From Bin87 sp965261195 (lineage in GTDB: Bacteria; Chloroflexota; Dehalococcoidia; Lucifugimonadales; UBA3495): a DNA stretch of 64,000 nucleotides. Positions 16,920 to 24,878 of this stretch are shown piece after piece. The stretch covers positions 1,116,001 to 1,180,000 of the forward strand of contig OZ253455.1 in assembly GCA_965261195.1 (NCBI GenBank). The letters are read 5' to 3'. The notes below the pieces were generated by a model. That model was not told where the DNA came from. It searched no databases and saw nothing but the letters and a program-made list of their open reading frames with translations. Positions within the stretch are counted from its first letter, which is position 1. Every line of letters starts with the position of its first letter. Made by a program: the position numbers and the translations under genes.

Positions 16920-17280
16920 CTTCCCCGAAAAAACTTGCGTCAACCTGATGGGCGACGTAGCGGTCGGAATGGCGGGCACCGATTTTGAAACCGCCGCCCG
17001 GGAACAACTGGGTATCATCACGGTAATCGTCAACAATGGCGCCATGGGCGGCTACGAGAAGAATATACCCATCGCCACCGAACGCTATCGCAGCAAGTAC
17101 GTAACCGGTGAATACGCTCGTATGGCCGAGTCTTTGGGCGCCTACGCTGAGCGGGTTACCGACCCGGCGGAGGTTGGTCCGTCCATCGAGCGTGCCAAAG
17201 CAATCGCCACTACCGGGCAGCCCTGCGTACTCGAAATCATCACCCGGGAAGAGCCGGTATTTTCACAGTATTACCGCTAA
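16920..17280 (+). pseudogene. 3' fragment of a TPP-dependent (acetolactate synthase-like) enzyme gene
   Basis: The frame is open from the IS boundary: PEKTCVNLMGDVAVGMAG, then DFETAAREQLGIITVIVNNG, AMGGYEKNIPIATERY and so on to a TAA at 17278. This is the C-terminal thiamine-diphosphate domain of acetohydroxyacid synthase/benzoylformate decarboxylase relatives, including the GDG-to-NN metal/TPP motif (MGD ... VNNGAMGG). About 430 N-terminal residues are missing and the left edge coincides with IS copy A, so the gene was truncated by the element. An internal ATG at 16948 could start a 110-residue remnant. Confidence 0.85.
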
Positions 17281-17308
17281 CACCTGCGCGGCCATCGGAA
17301 CAAGATTG

Positions 17309-18739
17309 GTAACTGTTCAGGGTTGAGGGGAAGTGAGTAATTGTCGGCAGGCGGTGAGGGGGTTCAAGCCTTGGGCCCGCCAGGTGCCGAAGATTGAGGC
17401 CAGCGTCATCCTGGTTGCAGTGCCCTGGTTTGAGCGCGTGCCACCACTGATCTTCCGGCTGACCACTACCGGGCGCAGGCTGCGCTCGGCGGCGTTATTG
17501 TCCGGCGGCGCTGCCGGTTCAGCCACGAAGACGAAGAGCTCTTTGACGTGGCGTTCAATGCGTCGGCATAGCTTGGCCTGGGTTGCCGATGGGTCGTCGA
17601 GGAATGGCTGGCAGATGGCGAGCAGCCGTTGTTCCAGGGCCAGCTGGGTCGCCCGCCGTCGCAGCAGCGACGGGTGCGTGAAGGCCTTGGCCTGGACATA
17701 GAGACGGTGTACGGCGTCGGCCCACTGTGCCAGTGGCGCGTCATCAGGGTAGAGAGTGCGCCGGTCGTGGATGTCCCGCAGCAGGTGCGCCCAGCAGCGT
17801 TGTTTGGGGCCGTCGTAGTGGTGGTAGGCGGCGTAGAAATCGCTGACCAGCACACCGGAGAACTCCTCGCCCAGGACTTCATCCACCACCGCCTTGCCCC
17901 GACCCCGTCGCAGGAAGTACCGCTCGGCGGGAGTGCTGAAGGTCCAGACGTAGCCGTTGTTGCCATTCTCCCGCCAACCCGTTTCGTCGGCATACACCAC
18001 CGGACTGCCTCGGATCCGTTCCACTATATCGGCCATCACAACGTGAGCCTGCTGAGCCACCCGCTGCGTGGCGTCCACGATGGCGCCCGTGCTGAGGCGC
18101 AGCCCATGCACGGCGCCCAGGTACCACCGGATGGTGCGGAAGGGCAGCCGGGCCTCCTCCCTAAGCGCGGCAATCAGGCTCATTACATTGACCGCCAGAC
18201 GCTGCCGCCCCAGCGCCACGCCGTCCAGTTGTGACGATGGTACACAGCGGCGTCGGCAGCCCGGGCAGATGCGGGCGATGTAAGCGTGCTCGGTAATCTG
18301 CACCGGAACTTGGGGCAAGTCAATGACTTCCCGAGTGCGCTGGGTCCAGCCGCCGGCCAGCTGGGTTCCGCAGTCGGGGCACTGTTCCAACGCGTGCTCC
18401 ACTCGCTGGGTCGGCGTCATGCGGGTGCGGGCAAACCCGTGGGGACGGCGCTGGCGTGGCCCTTTGGGCTGAGCCGGTTTCCGCTCGGCTTTGGGCTGCA
18501 GACCGGGCATCCGACCCGAGCCGCTGGGCTTGGCCGGCCCCTCCAATTGGCCAATCCGTTTCTCCAATCGCTCGATGATCGCCTGTTGCCGGACGATGAT
18601 GGCAATCAGGACATCCCGGTCGGCAGTCTTGAGGTCAATTTCCGTATCCATACCCACTATATGACACAACCACCACCGGCAGCGCAAGGCTCCCAGAACC
18701 CCTATCGGCCAATCCACCTCACCAACTCTGAACAGTTAC
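17309..18739 (-). mobile_element. IS66-family insertion sequence, copy B
   Basis: The same terminal inverted repeats as copy A bound 1431 bp. The flanks are CAAGATTG on the left and CAAGATTA on the right, so 7 of 8 bases match. This fits the 8-bp target duplication of IS66 with one later change, and marks copy B as an ordinary simple insertion. It lies 28 bases after the stop of the truncated TPP-enzyme gene. Confidence 0.9.
17317..18651 (-). CDS. IS66-family transposase, copy B
   Basis: The protein has 444 residues from ATG 18651. The layout matches copy A: coiled coil, CPDCGTQL zinc finger, DDE core (VYADETGW, VLVSDFYAAYHHYD, NNAAERSLRP). It has a single VRQQAII heptad where copy A has two. 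Differences from copy A are scattered (for example the segment near the 330s), so the copies have diverged for some time or came from different insertions. It appears intact. Confidence 0.93.
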   Translation of the reverse strand: MDTEIDLKTADRDVLIAIIVRQQAIIERLEKRIGQLEGPAKPSGSGRMPGLQPKAERKPAQPKGPRQRRPHGFARTRMTPTQRVEHALEQCPDCGTQLAGGWTQRTREVIDLPQVPVQITEHAYIARICPGCRRRCVPSSQLDGVALGRQRLAVNVMSLIAALREEARLPFRTIRWYLGAVHGLRLSTGAIVDATQRVAQQAHVVMADIVERIRGSPVVYADETGWRENGNNGYVWTFSTPAERYFLRRGRGKAVVDEVLGEEFSGVLVSDFYAAYHHYDGPKQRCWAHLLRDIHDRRTLYPDDAPLAQWADAVHRLYVQAKAFTHPSLLRRRATQLALEQRLLAICQPFLDDPSATQAKLCRRIERHVKELFVFVAEPAAPPDNNAAERSLRPVVVSRKISGGTRSNQGTATRMTLASIFGTWRAQGLNPLTACRQLLTSPQP

Positions 18740-18760
18740 CAAGATTACCGTGTTGCTTGG

Positions 18761-18789
18761 CTGACAGGCAGTCGATGGTATGCTATAAG
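18761..18789 (+). promoter_or_regulatory. Promoter for the three-gene unknown operon
   Basis: CTGACA at 18761-18766 is a near-consensus -35 box. It is followed by a 17-base spacer and an extended -10 TGCTATAAG (TATAAG at 18784-18789). It lies just outside IS copy B and 31 bases before the first start codon, so expression probably does not depend on the IS. Start of transcription is expected near 18796. Confidence 0.65.
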
Positions 18790-18819
18790 ATAGCAGCGAA
18801 TCAAGAGAGGAGGTAGAAA

Positions 18820-19491
18820 ATGGCCGCTACACTACAAGACGTAGTGAGCGTCAATTTAGTATTGGTTGGCGTAGGCTTGCTCAACGAGCCGGACGAGATT
18901 GAGCGGTTCAGAAATGCAGTCGACCTCGATTTGCGTTTGGAAGTTGGTCTCGTCACCAATGTCTCTTCAGGTATAACGGAGCCGAGCCGGACGCTCAGGC
19001 TTAACAGGGAAAGGATAGCACTGGACCTATCTCCTTCGCGGTCTTCAATAGCTCGAGAGTACCCCGGCGAAGAGGACTTGGCCTCTTTGGCCAAAGTAGT
19101 TATGCAGGCGATCGACTCCACCGATTTGAGGGGGCAACTACCGCGTGCTTTTGGATGCAACATCGAGCTTGTCTTTGTCCAAACCTCTGGACAGTCGACC
19201 ATCCAGTACATTGGTGAGCGTCTATTTGGCAGCCAATCTCTGGGCAAAGCAGAATGGGAACTCGTTGGAGGGACAGGCCAGCTGATTTTTTCCGATGGTA
19301 TCCGCCGATGGACAGTCAACGTACAACCGCGTCCCGGTGACGTAGATACCTCAAGAGTGGTACTAGCTTTGAACCTCCATAAGGATGAGCAGCGCTTTCC
19401 CACCGAAGGCGAGATCAAGGATTCGTTGGAAGAAGCGTGGAATGAAGCCAAAGAGTTCATGAATCGCTTGGACGAGAGTAAGGCACTATGA
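18820..19491 (+). CDS. Unknown protein, first gene of a three-gene operon
   Basis: The protein has 223 residues, with ATG 18820 preceded by AGAGGAGGTAG, a strong ribosome site. It has no signal peptide or membrane helix. It looks like an alpha/beta protein, ending in an amphipathic acidic helix (EIKDSLEEAWNEAKEFMNRL). A faint likeness in the last third to TIGR04255-type proteins is possible but I would not rely on it. Base composition is visibly more AT-rich than the neighbours, which suggests transfer. The stop overlaps the next start (ATGA). Confidence 0.7.
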   Translation: MAATLQDVVSVNLVLVGVGLLNEPDEIERFRNAVDLDLRLEVGLVTNVSSGITEPSRTLRLNRERIALDLSPSRSSIAREYPGEEDLASLAKVVMQAIDSTDLRGQLPRAFGCNIELVFVQTSGQSTIQYIGERLFGSQSLGKAEWELVGGTGQLIFSDGIRRWTVNVQPRPGDVDTSRVVLALNLHKDEQRFPTEGEIKDSLEEAWNEAKEFMNRLDESKAL

Positions 19492-20258
19492 TAATGACCA
19501 GCACTACCGAACCAGTCAGAAACCGTTCGGGGCAGGCCGGGCGATTGGATGAACTTATCACTGCGGGTCAAGACACAGGTTTACGAGACTACATCGTGGT
19601 GTGTTTGGGTGCCGTAGGCAGTGAAAACCCGCATTGTGTTGTAGTGCCGGACGTGAGATTTTGGATCAGTACCGATGCTAACGCTCTGTCACCGTGGGTG
19701 GTAGCATTCGGCGTTTCGTATCAACCGCAGGGCTTGGTATGGGAGCCTTCTCATGCAAATCCGAATTGGTCTCACAGCAGCGCTTTGGGTTTGTCGCACA
19801 TTAAATCTGTCCGTCAGCCAGATTTTGAGGCGTCATCGTCAGAAGCCAGTCGGCCTTTGTGGCCCTTCGGAGCATCCCTTATAACCGAGTTGGTTGGACA
19901 ATTGGGAGCTACGCGTCACCCTATTGTTCAAGAATTCGCTCTGGGACTTGGTGATGTGCAATCAACCTCCAACGTAATCGCTATGGCAGACCGCATCGTG
20001 CAGGCCGCCCTTGACCACACTGTAGAACCCGAATTCAGTGTTGACGAAGAGGACGGTGACATCGAATTTGACCTGCGCCTAGAAAACGGACTGTTGGTTA
20101 TGGCAAATCTGTTCCCCGATGGAACTCTTGACGCCAGCGTCTATGATGACAGTCAGGGTATGCCAGTCAAAACAGTCAAGCGTATGCCACGGTTGACGAC
20201 ATCGGCGGAAGAACTAATTCACCTGTTCATGGCGGGAATTGATGCCGGTGCCGCCTGA
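19488..20258 (+). CDS. Unknown protein, second gene of a three-gene operon
   Basis: The protein has 256 residues, starting at ATG 19488 inside the previous stop (a second ATG lies at 19494). Recognisable stretches are RDYIVVCLGAVGSENPHCV, a Trp-rich centre (VWEPSHANPNWSHSS) and an acidic C-terminal region (FSVDEEDGDIEFDLRL) ending in a helix. No known motif or catalytic triad stands out. It overlaps the third gene by 20 bases. Both overlaps argue that the three proteins are made together and may form a complex. Confidence 0.7.
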   Translation: MIMTSTTEPVRNRSGQAGRLDELITAGQDTGLRDYIVVCLGAVGSENPHCVVVPDVRFWISTDANALSPWVVAFGVSYQPQGLVWEPSHANPNWSHSSALGLSHIKSVRQPDFEASSSEASRPLWPFGASLITELVGQLGATRHPIVQEFALGLGDVQSTSNVIAMADRIVQAALDHTVEPEFSVDEEDGDIEFDLRLENGLLVMANLFPDGTLDASVYDDSQGMPVKTVKRMPRLTTSAEELIHLFMAGIDAGAA

Positions 20259-20667
20259 GGACATTGTATGCCGGTTCATTCGTCCCAGTGAATGGAGCCG
20301 GCGAGATAATCGGCCAAGGTCGAGAGCTTTCAAGCAAGTTGGTTTGTCGGTCTGGCATCGGGACCGCTTGCTTGGGCACAACGTTCCGCTTGAACGCTTG
20401 CTGGTAGAACACCTCGCCGGGTACGGGCAAGCGCATCATAATGCAAGCGATTACTTGGATTTTGCTATTGTGGTGTCGCACGAGGAAGGTGTCCCGTGTA
20501 ATGTACAAGTAGAGTGGCGTCCTGAGGATATGTATGTAGATCCCGCTTGGCAGCAATGGCGATACGCCCATGTCCAAGTAGAGGCCACAGAAGGCCCTGC
20601 GGATTTTCCACTTGAGTTCCGTCGGCGACTGGCAGCAAACTCGCGGGTCGTAATACCCCCTGAATAG
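20239..20667 (+). CDS. Unknown protein, third gene of a three-gene operon
   Basis: The protein has 142 residues. The ATG at 20239 or a codon soon after lies within the second gene. It begins with VCRFIRPSEWSRRDNRPRS, then AFKQVGLSVWHRDRL, a compact motif-like N-terminus rich in Arg and Trp. It continues with a basic/aromatic core (WRPEDMYVDPAWQQWRYA). I recognise no family. It is the last gene before the halogenase-like flavoprotein, which has a 57-base gap and very different composition, so the operon ends here. Confidence 0.65.
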   Translation: MMPVPPEDIVCRFIRPSEWSRRDNRPRSRAFKQVGLSVWHRDRLLGHNVPLERLLVEHLAGYGQAHHNASDYLDFAIVVSHEEGVPCNVQVEWRPEDMYVDPAWQQWRYAHVQVEATEGPADFPLEFRRRLAANSRVVIPPE

Positions 20668-20724
20668 CGTGCTCTTCATTAGTTGTTACTCAGCGATGCC
20701 TCGAATCCCCAAACGCGATTGCCG

Positions 20725-22362
20725 ATGACAGGTGAACCCATCATCGTCATCGGCGGCGGCCCCGCCGGGTCCTGTGTCAGCACGCTGCTGGCGCGCCAGG
20801 GCTACCCCGTCGTACTGCTGGAACGGGACAAGTTCCCCAGACCGCACGTGGGGGAGTCATTATTGCCGGCCAGCATTCCGATACTCAGCGATCTGGGCGT
20901 GCTGGATGAGGTGGAAAGGGCCGGTTTCGTTCGCAAACGGGGCGCCACCATGGTGTGGGGTGTCGACCGAAACCCCTGGAGCTGGTATTTCAGCGAAACC
21001 AACCACAGCAACCCGTATTCATATCAAGTTTGGCGCCCCGAATTTGACGCCATTTTGCTGAACAATGCCCGGCGTTGCGGCGTGGATGTGCGGGAGGGCT
21101 TCCGTGTAACCGGCGTGGCGCTGGATGCCCAGGGCGTGGCAGTCGGCGTGCGCGGTCAGCCGTCCGACAATTCGGGCCCGGAGACCCGGCTTCCGGCGGC
21201 CTATGTGGTCGACGCCAGCGGTCAGGGCGGTTTGTTGTCGCGACAGCTCGGCCTGCGGCAGTGGGACGACTTCTTCCGTAACCTGGCGGTGTATGGATAC
21301 TTTTGCGGCGGCGCCCGATTGCCGCATCCGGATGAGGGCAACATTTTCATCGAATCCCAGGCGGGCGGCTGGCTCTGGAACATCCCGTTGCGGGACGGCT
21401 GGGCCAGTGTCGGCGCAGTGGTGGATTCGGATACCGGTCAGGCCGGCATCAGCAGCATGGGCGCGCGCCGGTTTCTGATGTCGCAAATAGCCCAGGCGCC
21501 GCAGATGGCAGCGCTGGTGCAGGGCGGGGAGCTGGTGGCCGAGCCGGAAGTCCTGCGGGACTGGTCGTATCGCTGCCACTCATTGAGCGGCCCCGGATAC
21601 ATTCTGGTGGGAGACGCGGCCTGTTTCATCGACCCACTGTTTTCGTCCGGCGTACACTTGGCGTTGACGTCCGCTACACTCGCGGCGGCTGCGGTAACGT
21701 CGGCTCTGAAAGACCCGACGATGGCCGGCCCCGTAGGGCGGGTGTACCAGCAGTTGTACTACAAGGAATACGGGCACTTTCGCGAGATGGCGCGGTTGTT
21801 CTATTCCAGCAACCGAACCGCTGATTCTTACTTTTGGGAAGCCCGCCGGTTGCTGGACGACGATGCGGCTCTCACGCCCCGACAGTCATTCATCCAGGCA
21901 GTAGCCGGGCAGCCGGCCCGTGGCTACGAGCGGGCGGTGTTGAGCAAAGGACTGGCGCCGGCCGCATTCGGCAACAGCGTGGCGGCCGTGGAGTCGGAAC
22001 GCGACCGCCGCCACTTGTGGTTGCAGGAATGGGAACAGTCAACCGTGCCGGACAGGATGATGCAGGCCATCCCCCGGTTGGCTACAGGGGTGCGCGTACA
22101 ACGCCAACCCGTGCTGGCCGACGGCGATTTCGTTTGGGGTTATGGCCTGGTTACGGATGGACACCCGGAGGGTTTGCCGTGCAGCGCCGCCGTGGCCGGG
22201 TTGGTGGCCCGGCTGGACGGACAAACTGCTCTCGGCGAGGCGGTATCTGCCCTGTGCCAGGGCCTGGAACCGGAGACTGCCCAGCGGTTGGCTGCCGTGG
22301 CGGTACAGTCGTTGCGCCTGCTCTACATCGACGGCGCAGTGGCGGAGATACGCGGCGCCTGA
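20725..22362 (+). CDS. FAD-dependent halogenase/geranylgeranyl-reductase-like flavoprotein
   Basis: The protein has 545 residues from ATG 20725. The N-terminal Rossmann motif is VIGGGPAGSCVSTLLARQG, followed by the ERDKFPRPHVGESLLP segment of flavin-dependent halogenases and their reductase relatives. GGWLWNIPL contains the WxWxIP signature that distinguishes halogenases from monooxygenases. The FAD-binding GDAACFIDPLFSSGVHLA is also present. The C-terminal about 100 residues (DGHPEGLPCSAAVAGLVARL) resemble a PqqD/winged-helix-like domain. There is no adjacent carrier protein or flavin reductase, so the substrate is unknown. Function as a halogenase is inferred. Confidence 0.75.
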   Translation: MTGEPIIVIGGGPAGSCVSTLLARQGYPVVLLERDKFPRPHVGESLLPASIPILSDLGVLDEVERAGFVRKRGATMVWGVDRNPWSWYFSETNHSNPYSYQVWRPEFDAILLNNARRCGVDVREGFRVTGVALDAQGVAVGVRGQPSDNSGPETRLPAAYVVDASGQGGLLSRQLGLRQWDDFFRNLAVYGYFCGGARLPHPDEGNIFIESQAGGWLWNIPLRDGWASVGAVVDSDTGQAGISSMGARRFLMSQIAQAPQMAALVQGGELVAEPEVLRDWSYRCHSLSGPGYILVGDAACFIDPLFSSGVHLALTSATLAAAAVTSALKDPTMAGPVGRVYQQLYYKEYGHFREMARLFYSSNRTADSYFWEARRLLDDDAALTPRQSFIQAVAGQPARGYERAVLSKGLAPAAFGNSVAAVESERDRRHLWLQEWEQSTVPDRMMQAIPRLATGVRVQRQPVLADGDFVWGYGLVTDGHPEGLPCSAAVAGLVARLDGQTALGEAVSALCQGLEPETAQRLAAVAVQSLRLLYIDGAVAEIRGA

Positions 22363-22376
22363 CCGTTCCCAATGGC

Positions 22377-22408
22377 GCGAACGCCGTCGGACGCGAACGC
22401 CGTCGGAG
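22377..22408. repeat. 16-bp tandem duplication after the halogenase-like gene
   Basis: CGCGAACGCCGTCGGA is present twice in direct succession, 14 bases after the stop. It is probably a simple slippage duplication with no coding role. Confidence 0.6.
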
Positions 22409-22434
22409 AGGAGAACCCGCCGGTCAGCGTCGCG

Positions 22435-23016
22435 TTACGGTTTAACCCAAGTTTCTGACCAGGCGATGCAGGCCGAACTGCTTTGAGCCGGCCCGCGCGC
22501 TTCCGGCGAAACCACGCCCGATAGCGCCGGCCCGCCCACCGTGAGTTGTGCGCTGCGGGCCGGTATGAAGCAGCTGTACACGCCGTGCGGCCGGCCGGCC
22601 ACGCTGCCCGCCGGAACATTCAGCATAAAGGGCGTCAGGAAGTCATACCAGCTCAGCACCACGGTTTCGTCGGCGGCGGCCACGGTTTCGGTCCAGAAAT
22701 TGGCCGGGTCGCCAGACTTGCTGAACTCCGCCGCGATCACCGGCAAACCAACGTCGGCGAACTCTGGGAACAGCAGGGTTTCGATTTCCCGCTGCAAATA
22801 TCGGGTCAGCGCGATGTTGTCCGAATAGACGCGGATGGGGTTCTGAATAAGGTCTTCGCTCTTCAGAAACAGCGCGTGGCCGGCTCCGGCTGGCGACCAC
22901 AACACGCGCCAATGACTGGAACGGGTCGTGTTGGGGCCGCCGGCGGAAGCCGACAGGCGGATGAATGAGTTTTCTCCAGTGAGTACGATTTGGTTGGGGT
23001 CGATGGGGCTGGTCAT
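22435..23016 (-). CDS. Hypothetical protein, beta-rich
   Basis: The protein has about 193 residues from ATG 23016 (a longer start exists at 23028). It begins MTSPIDPNQIVLTGENSFIR and contains HWRVLWSPAGAGHALFL, IRVYSDNIALTRYLQREIE and VVLSWYDFLTPFML. There is no signal peptide, no known catalytic motif and no family I can name. Its stop converges with the halogenase-like gene and its start lies close to the VapC stop on the same strand, so it could be read through from the VapBC pair. Confidence 0.55.
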   Translation of the reverse strand: MTSPIDPNQIVLTGENSFIRLSASAGGPNTTRSSHWRVLWSPAGAGHALFLKSEDLIQNPIRVYSDNIALTRYLQREIETLLFPEFADVGLPVIAAEFSKSGDPANFWTETVAAADETVVLSWYDFLTPFMLNVPAGSVAGRPHGVYSCFIPARSAQLTVGGPALSGVVSPEARGPAQSSSACIAWSETWVKP

Positions 23017-23032
23017 AGGAATCTCCACCGGA

Positions 23033-23416
23033 TCAGGGGCGTAGGGTGGTTACGTCGTAGCGTTCGATACGGGTGTCGTCGGTGATGAGGATCAGGTCTT
23101 CGGTTTGCGCCTGGGCTACCAGCATCCGGTCAAAAGGGTCGCGATGAATGAGCGGGAGGCGGCCGGCGAGTTTGGCGTGGGCGAGCGATACATCCAGTGG
23201 GATGAGGTCGGTGGCATGGATAAATTCATCAGGCTCTATGAACAATGGCGGCAGCTTGCCAGATGCAACCTTGATTCCGATTTCCCACACGCTGACCACG
23301 CTGACAACGGATATGCTAGCCGGGTCTCTGATTATGGCGCCTATCTCTTGACTGAGACGTGAATCCCCCATAATCAGCCAAATCAACACGTGCGTGTCGA
23401 GCAGGTGGTTGGGCAT
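23033..23416 (-). CDS. vapC: PIN-domain toxin (VapC type)
   Basis: The protein has 127 residues. PIN motifs with acidic metal ligands are visible: LLDTHVLIWLI (first Asp), VSVWEIGIKVASGKL (Glu), HRDPFDRMLVAQA (Asp) and LITDD (Asp). PIN toxins are Mg-dependent RNases often acting on tRNA or rRNA. The gene follows its antitoxin with a 2-base gap on the minus strand. Confidence 0.9.
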   Translation of the reverse strand: MPNHLLDTHVLIWLIMGDSRLSQEIGAIIRDPASISVVSVVSVWEIGIKVASGKLPPLFIEPDEFIHATDLIPLDVSLAHAKLAGRLPLIHRDPFDRMLVAQAQTEDLILITDDTRIERYDVTTLRP

Positions 23417-23418
23417 CG

Positions 23419-23658
23419 TTATTTGTAAAAATCTTCAATGATGTCTTCGGGAGTGTCGCAGAAATCATCAGGTAGTTTGAACTCGCCACCAAACAGATCC
23501 GGGAATAGCCCCGGCTTTGGTGTTGGCCGGTAGGCGTCATGGGGTACCAGCTTTACCCAGGGTTGACCGTTCCTAAGTATGACAACCTCGCGCTGGAACC
23601 AAGCCTGCTGGGCCAGTTCTGCCATGTCTTCCGGGAGTTCGCTAACTTCGATGCGCAT
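23419..23658 (-). CDS. Phd/VapB-like antitoxin
   Basis: The protein has 79 residues. An N-terminal Phd-type DNA-binding fold is suggested by MRIEVSELPEDMAELAQQA, then VVILRNGQPWVKLVPHD. The C-terminal acidic tail (FCDTPEDIIEDFYK) would wrap the PIN toxin. It is located directly upstream of vapC, which supports the pairing. Confidence 0.85.
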   Translation of the reverse strand: MRIEVSELPEDMAELAQQAWFQREVVILRNGQPWVKLVPHDAYRPTPKPGLFPDLFGGEFKLPDDFCDTPEDIIEDFYK

Positions 23659-23706
23659 TTCCCTTACCTCACAGTTCCGGGAGTGATGGAAGTGGCGATT
23701 GAATCA

Positions 23707-24483
23707 TTATAGCCCGTCGGCGGCGGCGCGCATGGTTTTGAGGTAGTCTGCGCTGGCGGATTGGAGCAGGCGTCCTACGGTGTTGTGGAAGTAGCGGACG
23801 CCGAGCTCCAGGTAGTGGGGAACCAAGTTGTCGGGGCAGCTGCAACCGGCGGTGATGCCGGACGCGGCGATTTGCTGGACGCCCTTTTCCACCAGGGCCT
23901 GTACCTCAGGGTGGGTTTGCTGTCCGGGATAGCCCATGCTCTGGGAAAGGTCGCCGGCGCCGATGAAGTAAACGTCAACGCCGGGAACTTTCACCAGTTC
24001 GGGGATGTTTTCGATGGCTTCCACTTCTTCCAGCATTAGACAGACCAGGGTGTTGCGATTGGCGTCGGCTACGTATTCCGGCGTTGCGCCGCTGAATCCG
24101 TATTCCGCCGGGCGGCCACCGCTGAACAGGCCCCGCTCGCCTTCAGGGTAGTATTTCACGGCGGACACCGCGGCCCTGGCTTCGGCGGCGGTGTTGACGT
24201 GGGGCACCTGCACACCCCAGGCTCCCCGGTCCAGGAAGGGCGCGATAATCTCGGGGCGGTTCCCCACCGGCCTCACTATCGGAGCCGTGCCGGCGTACTC
24301 GGCAGCGCGGATCATATCTTCGGCCAGGTCGATGGTGATGCTGCCGTGCTCGTTATCAATGAGCACCCAGTCATAGCCGAGGAAGCCCAACATCTCCACC
24401 ACCGCCGGCGATGGAAAGGTGATCATGGAGCCGAAAACGGGGTTGCCGGCCTGTAGTTTTTGTTTCAGCGTATTTTCGCGCAT
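23707..24483 (-). CDS. HpcH/HpaI-family aldolase
   Basis: The start is ATG 24483 (MRENTLKQKLQAGNPVFGSM), giving 258 residues. Class II pyruvate-aldolase motifs are VLIDNEHGSI (metal/substrate site), RPVGNRPEIIAPFLDRGAWG, VPHVNTAAEARAAVSAVKYY and MLEEVEAIENI. The family cleaves 4-hydroxy-2-oxo acids into pyruvate and an aldehyde. It stands alone, so the physiological substrate (aromatic or sugar-acid breakdown) is not set by context. Confidence 0.87.
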   Translation of the reverse strand: MRENTLKQKLQAGNPVFGSMITFPSPAVVEMLGFLGYDWVLIDNEHGSITIDLAEDMIRAAEYAGTAPIVRPVGNRPEIIAPFLDRGAWGVQVPHVNTAAEARAAVSAVKYYPEGERGLFSGGRPAEYGFSGATPEYVADANRNTLVCLMLEEVEAIENIPELVKVPGVDVYFIGAGDLSQSMGYPGQQTHPEVQALVEKGVQQIAASGITAGCSCPDNLVPHYLELGVRYFHNTVGRLLQSASADYLKTMRAAADGL

Positions 24484-24637
24484 GGTATGCCCCCTCAAAT
24501 GGTATGCCCCCACAGAATGTTTCGCGAATGCTATGCCCCTTCGGGGTGGCAGTCAACACCGCCGCCGTTTGAGCGCAGGGTCATTCAATCCACCCTGTTG
24601 TCATTATTGTCATTGCGAGGAGCCCCCAACTCCAACT

Positions 24638-24744
24638 GTCATTGCGAGGAGCATAGCGACGTGGCAATCTCGATGAGGTTGAACACGCGTCGGCAAACCG
24701 GCGTTGCTATGGCGACGAGATTGCCACGCTGCGCTCGCAATGAC
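24638..24744. repeat. Full foldback repeat of the CATTGCGAG family
   Basis: The left arm GTCATTGCGAGGAGCATAGC ... GTGGCAATCTCG and the right arm CGAGATTGCCACGCTGCG plus CTCGCAATGAC are inverted repeats around a 40-base centre. A further half arm (GTCATTGCGAGGAGC) lies at 24609-24623. This is a miniature, non-coding repeat with copies at 7.1, 9.3 and 37.3 kb. It occupies most of the 24484-24878 gap between the aldolase and amidohydrolase genes. Confidence 0.85.
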
Positions 24745-24779
24745 ACATTAAAGCGGGTACGCACGAGGGGCAACGATAC

Positions 24780-24808
24780 CTGACGAGCGCACCGAAAACG
24801 TCTATAAT
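24780..24808 (+). promoter_or_regulatory. Promoter for the amidohydrolase-VOC pair
   Basis: TATAAT at 24803-24808 is a perfect -10 box. CTGACG at 24780-24785 is a partial -35 box with 17-base spacing. It is 71 bases before the ATG at 24879 and lies just outside the foldback repeat. Confidence 0.5.
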
Positions 24809-24878
24809 TCATCCGAACTGCGGCTGCCTCAGCGTTGGCGAAGCCGATGGTAGTCAAGGAGACAGGAGCAAACCCGAT

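Noticed and set aside
15468..18739. The two IS66 copies as a composite transposon
   Set aside because: The outer flanks (GGCGAATG left, CAAGATTA right) do not form a target duplication, copy B has its own near-perfect duplication, and the cargo is only a gene fragment.
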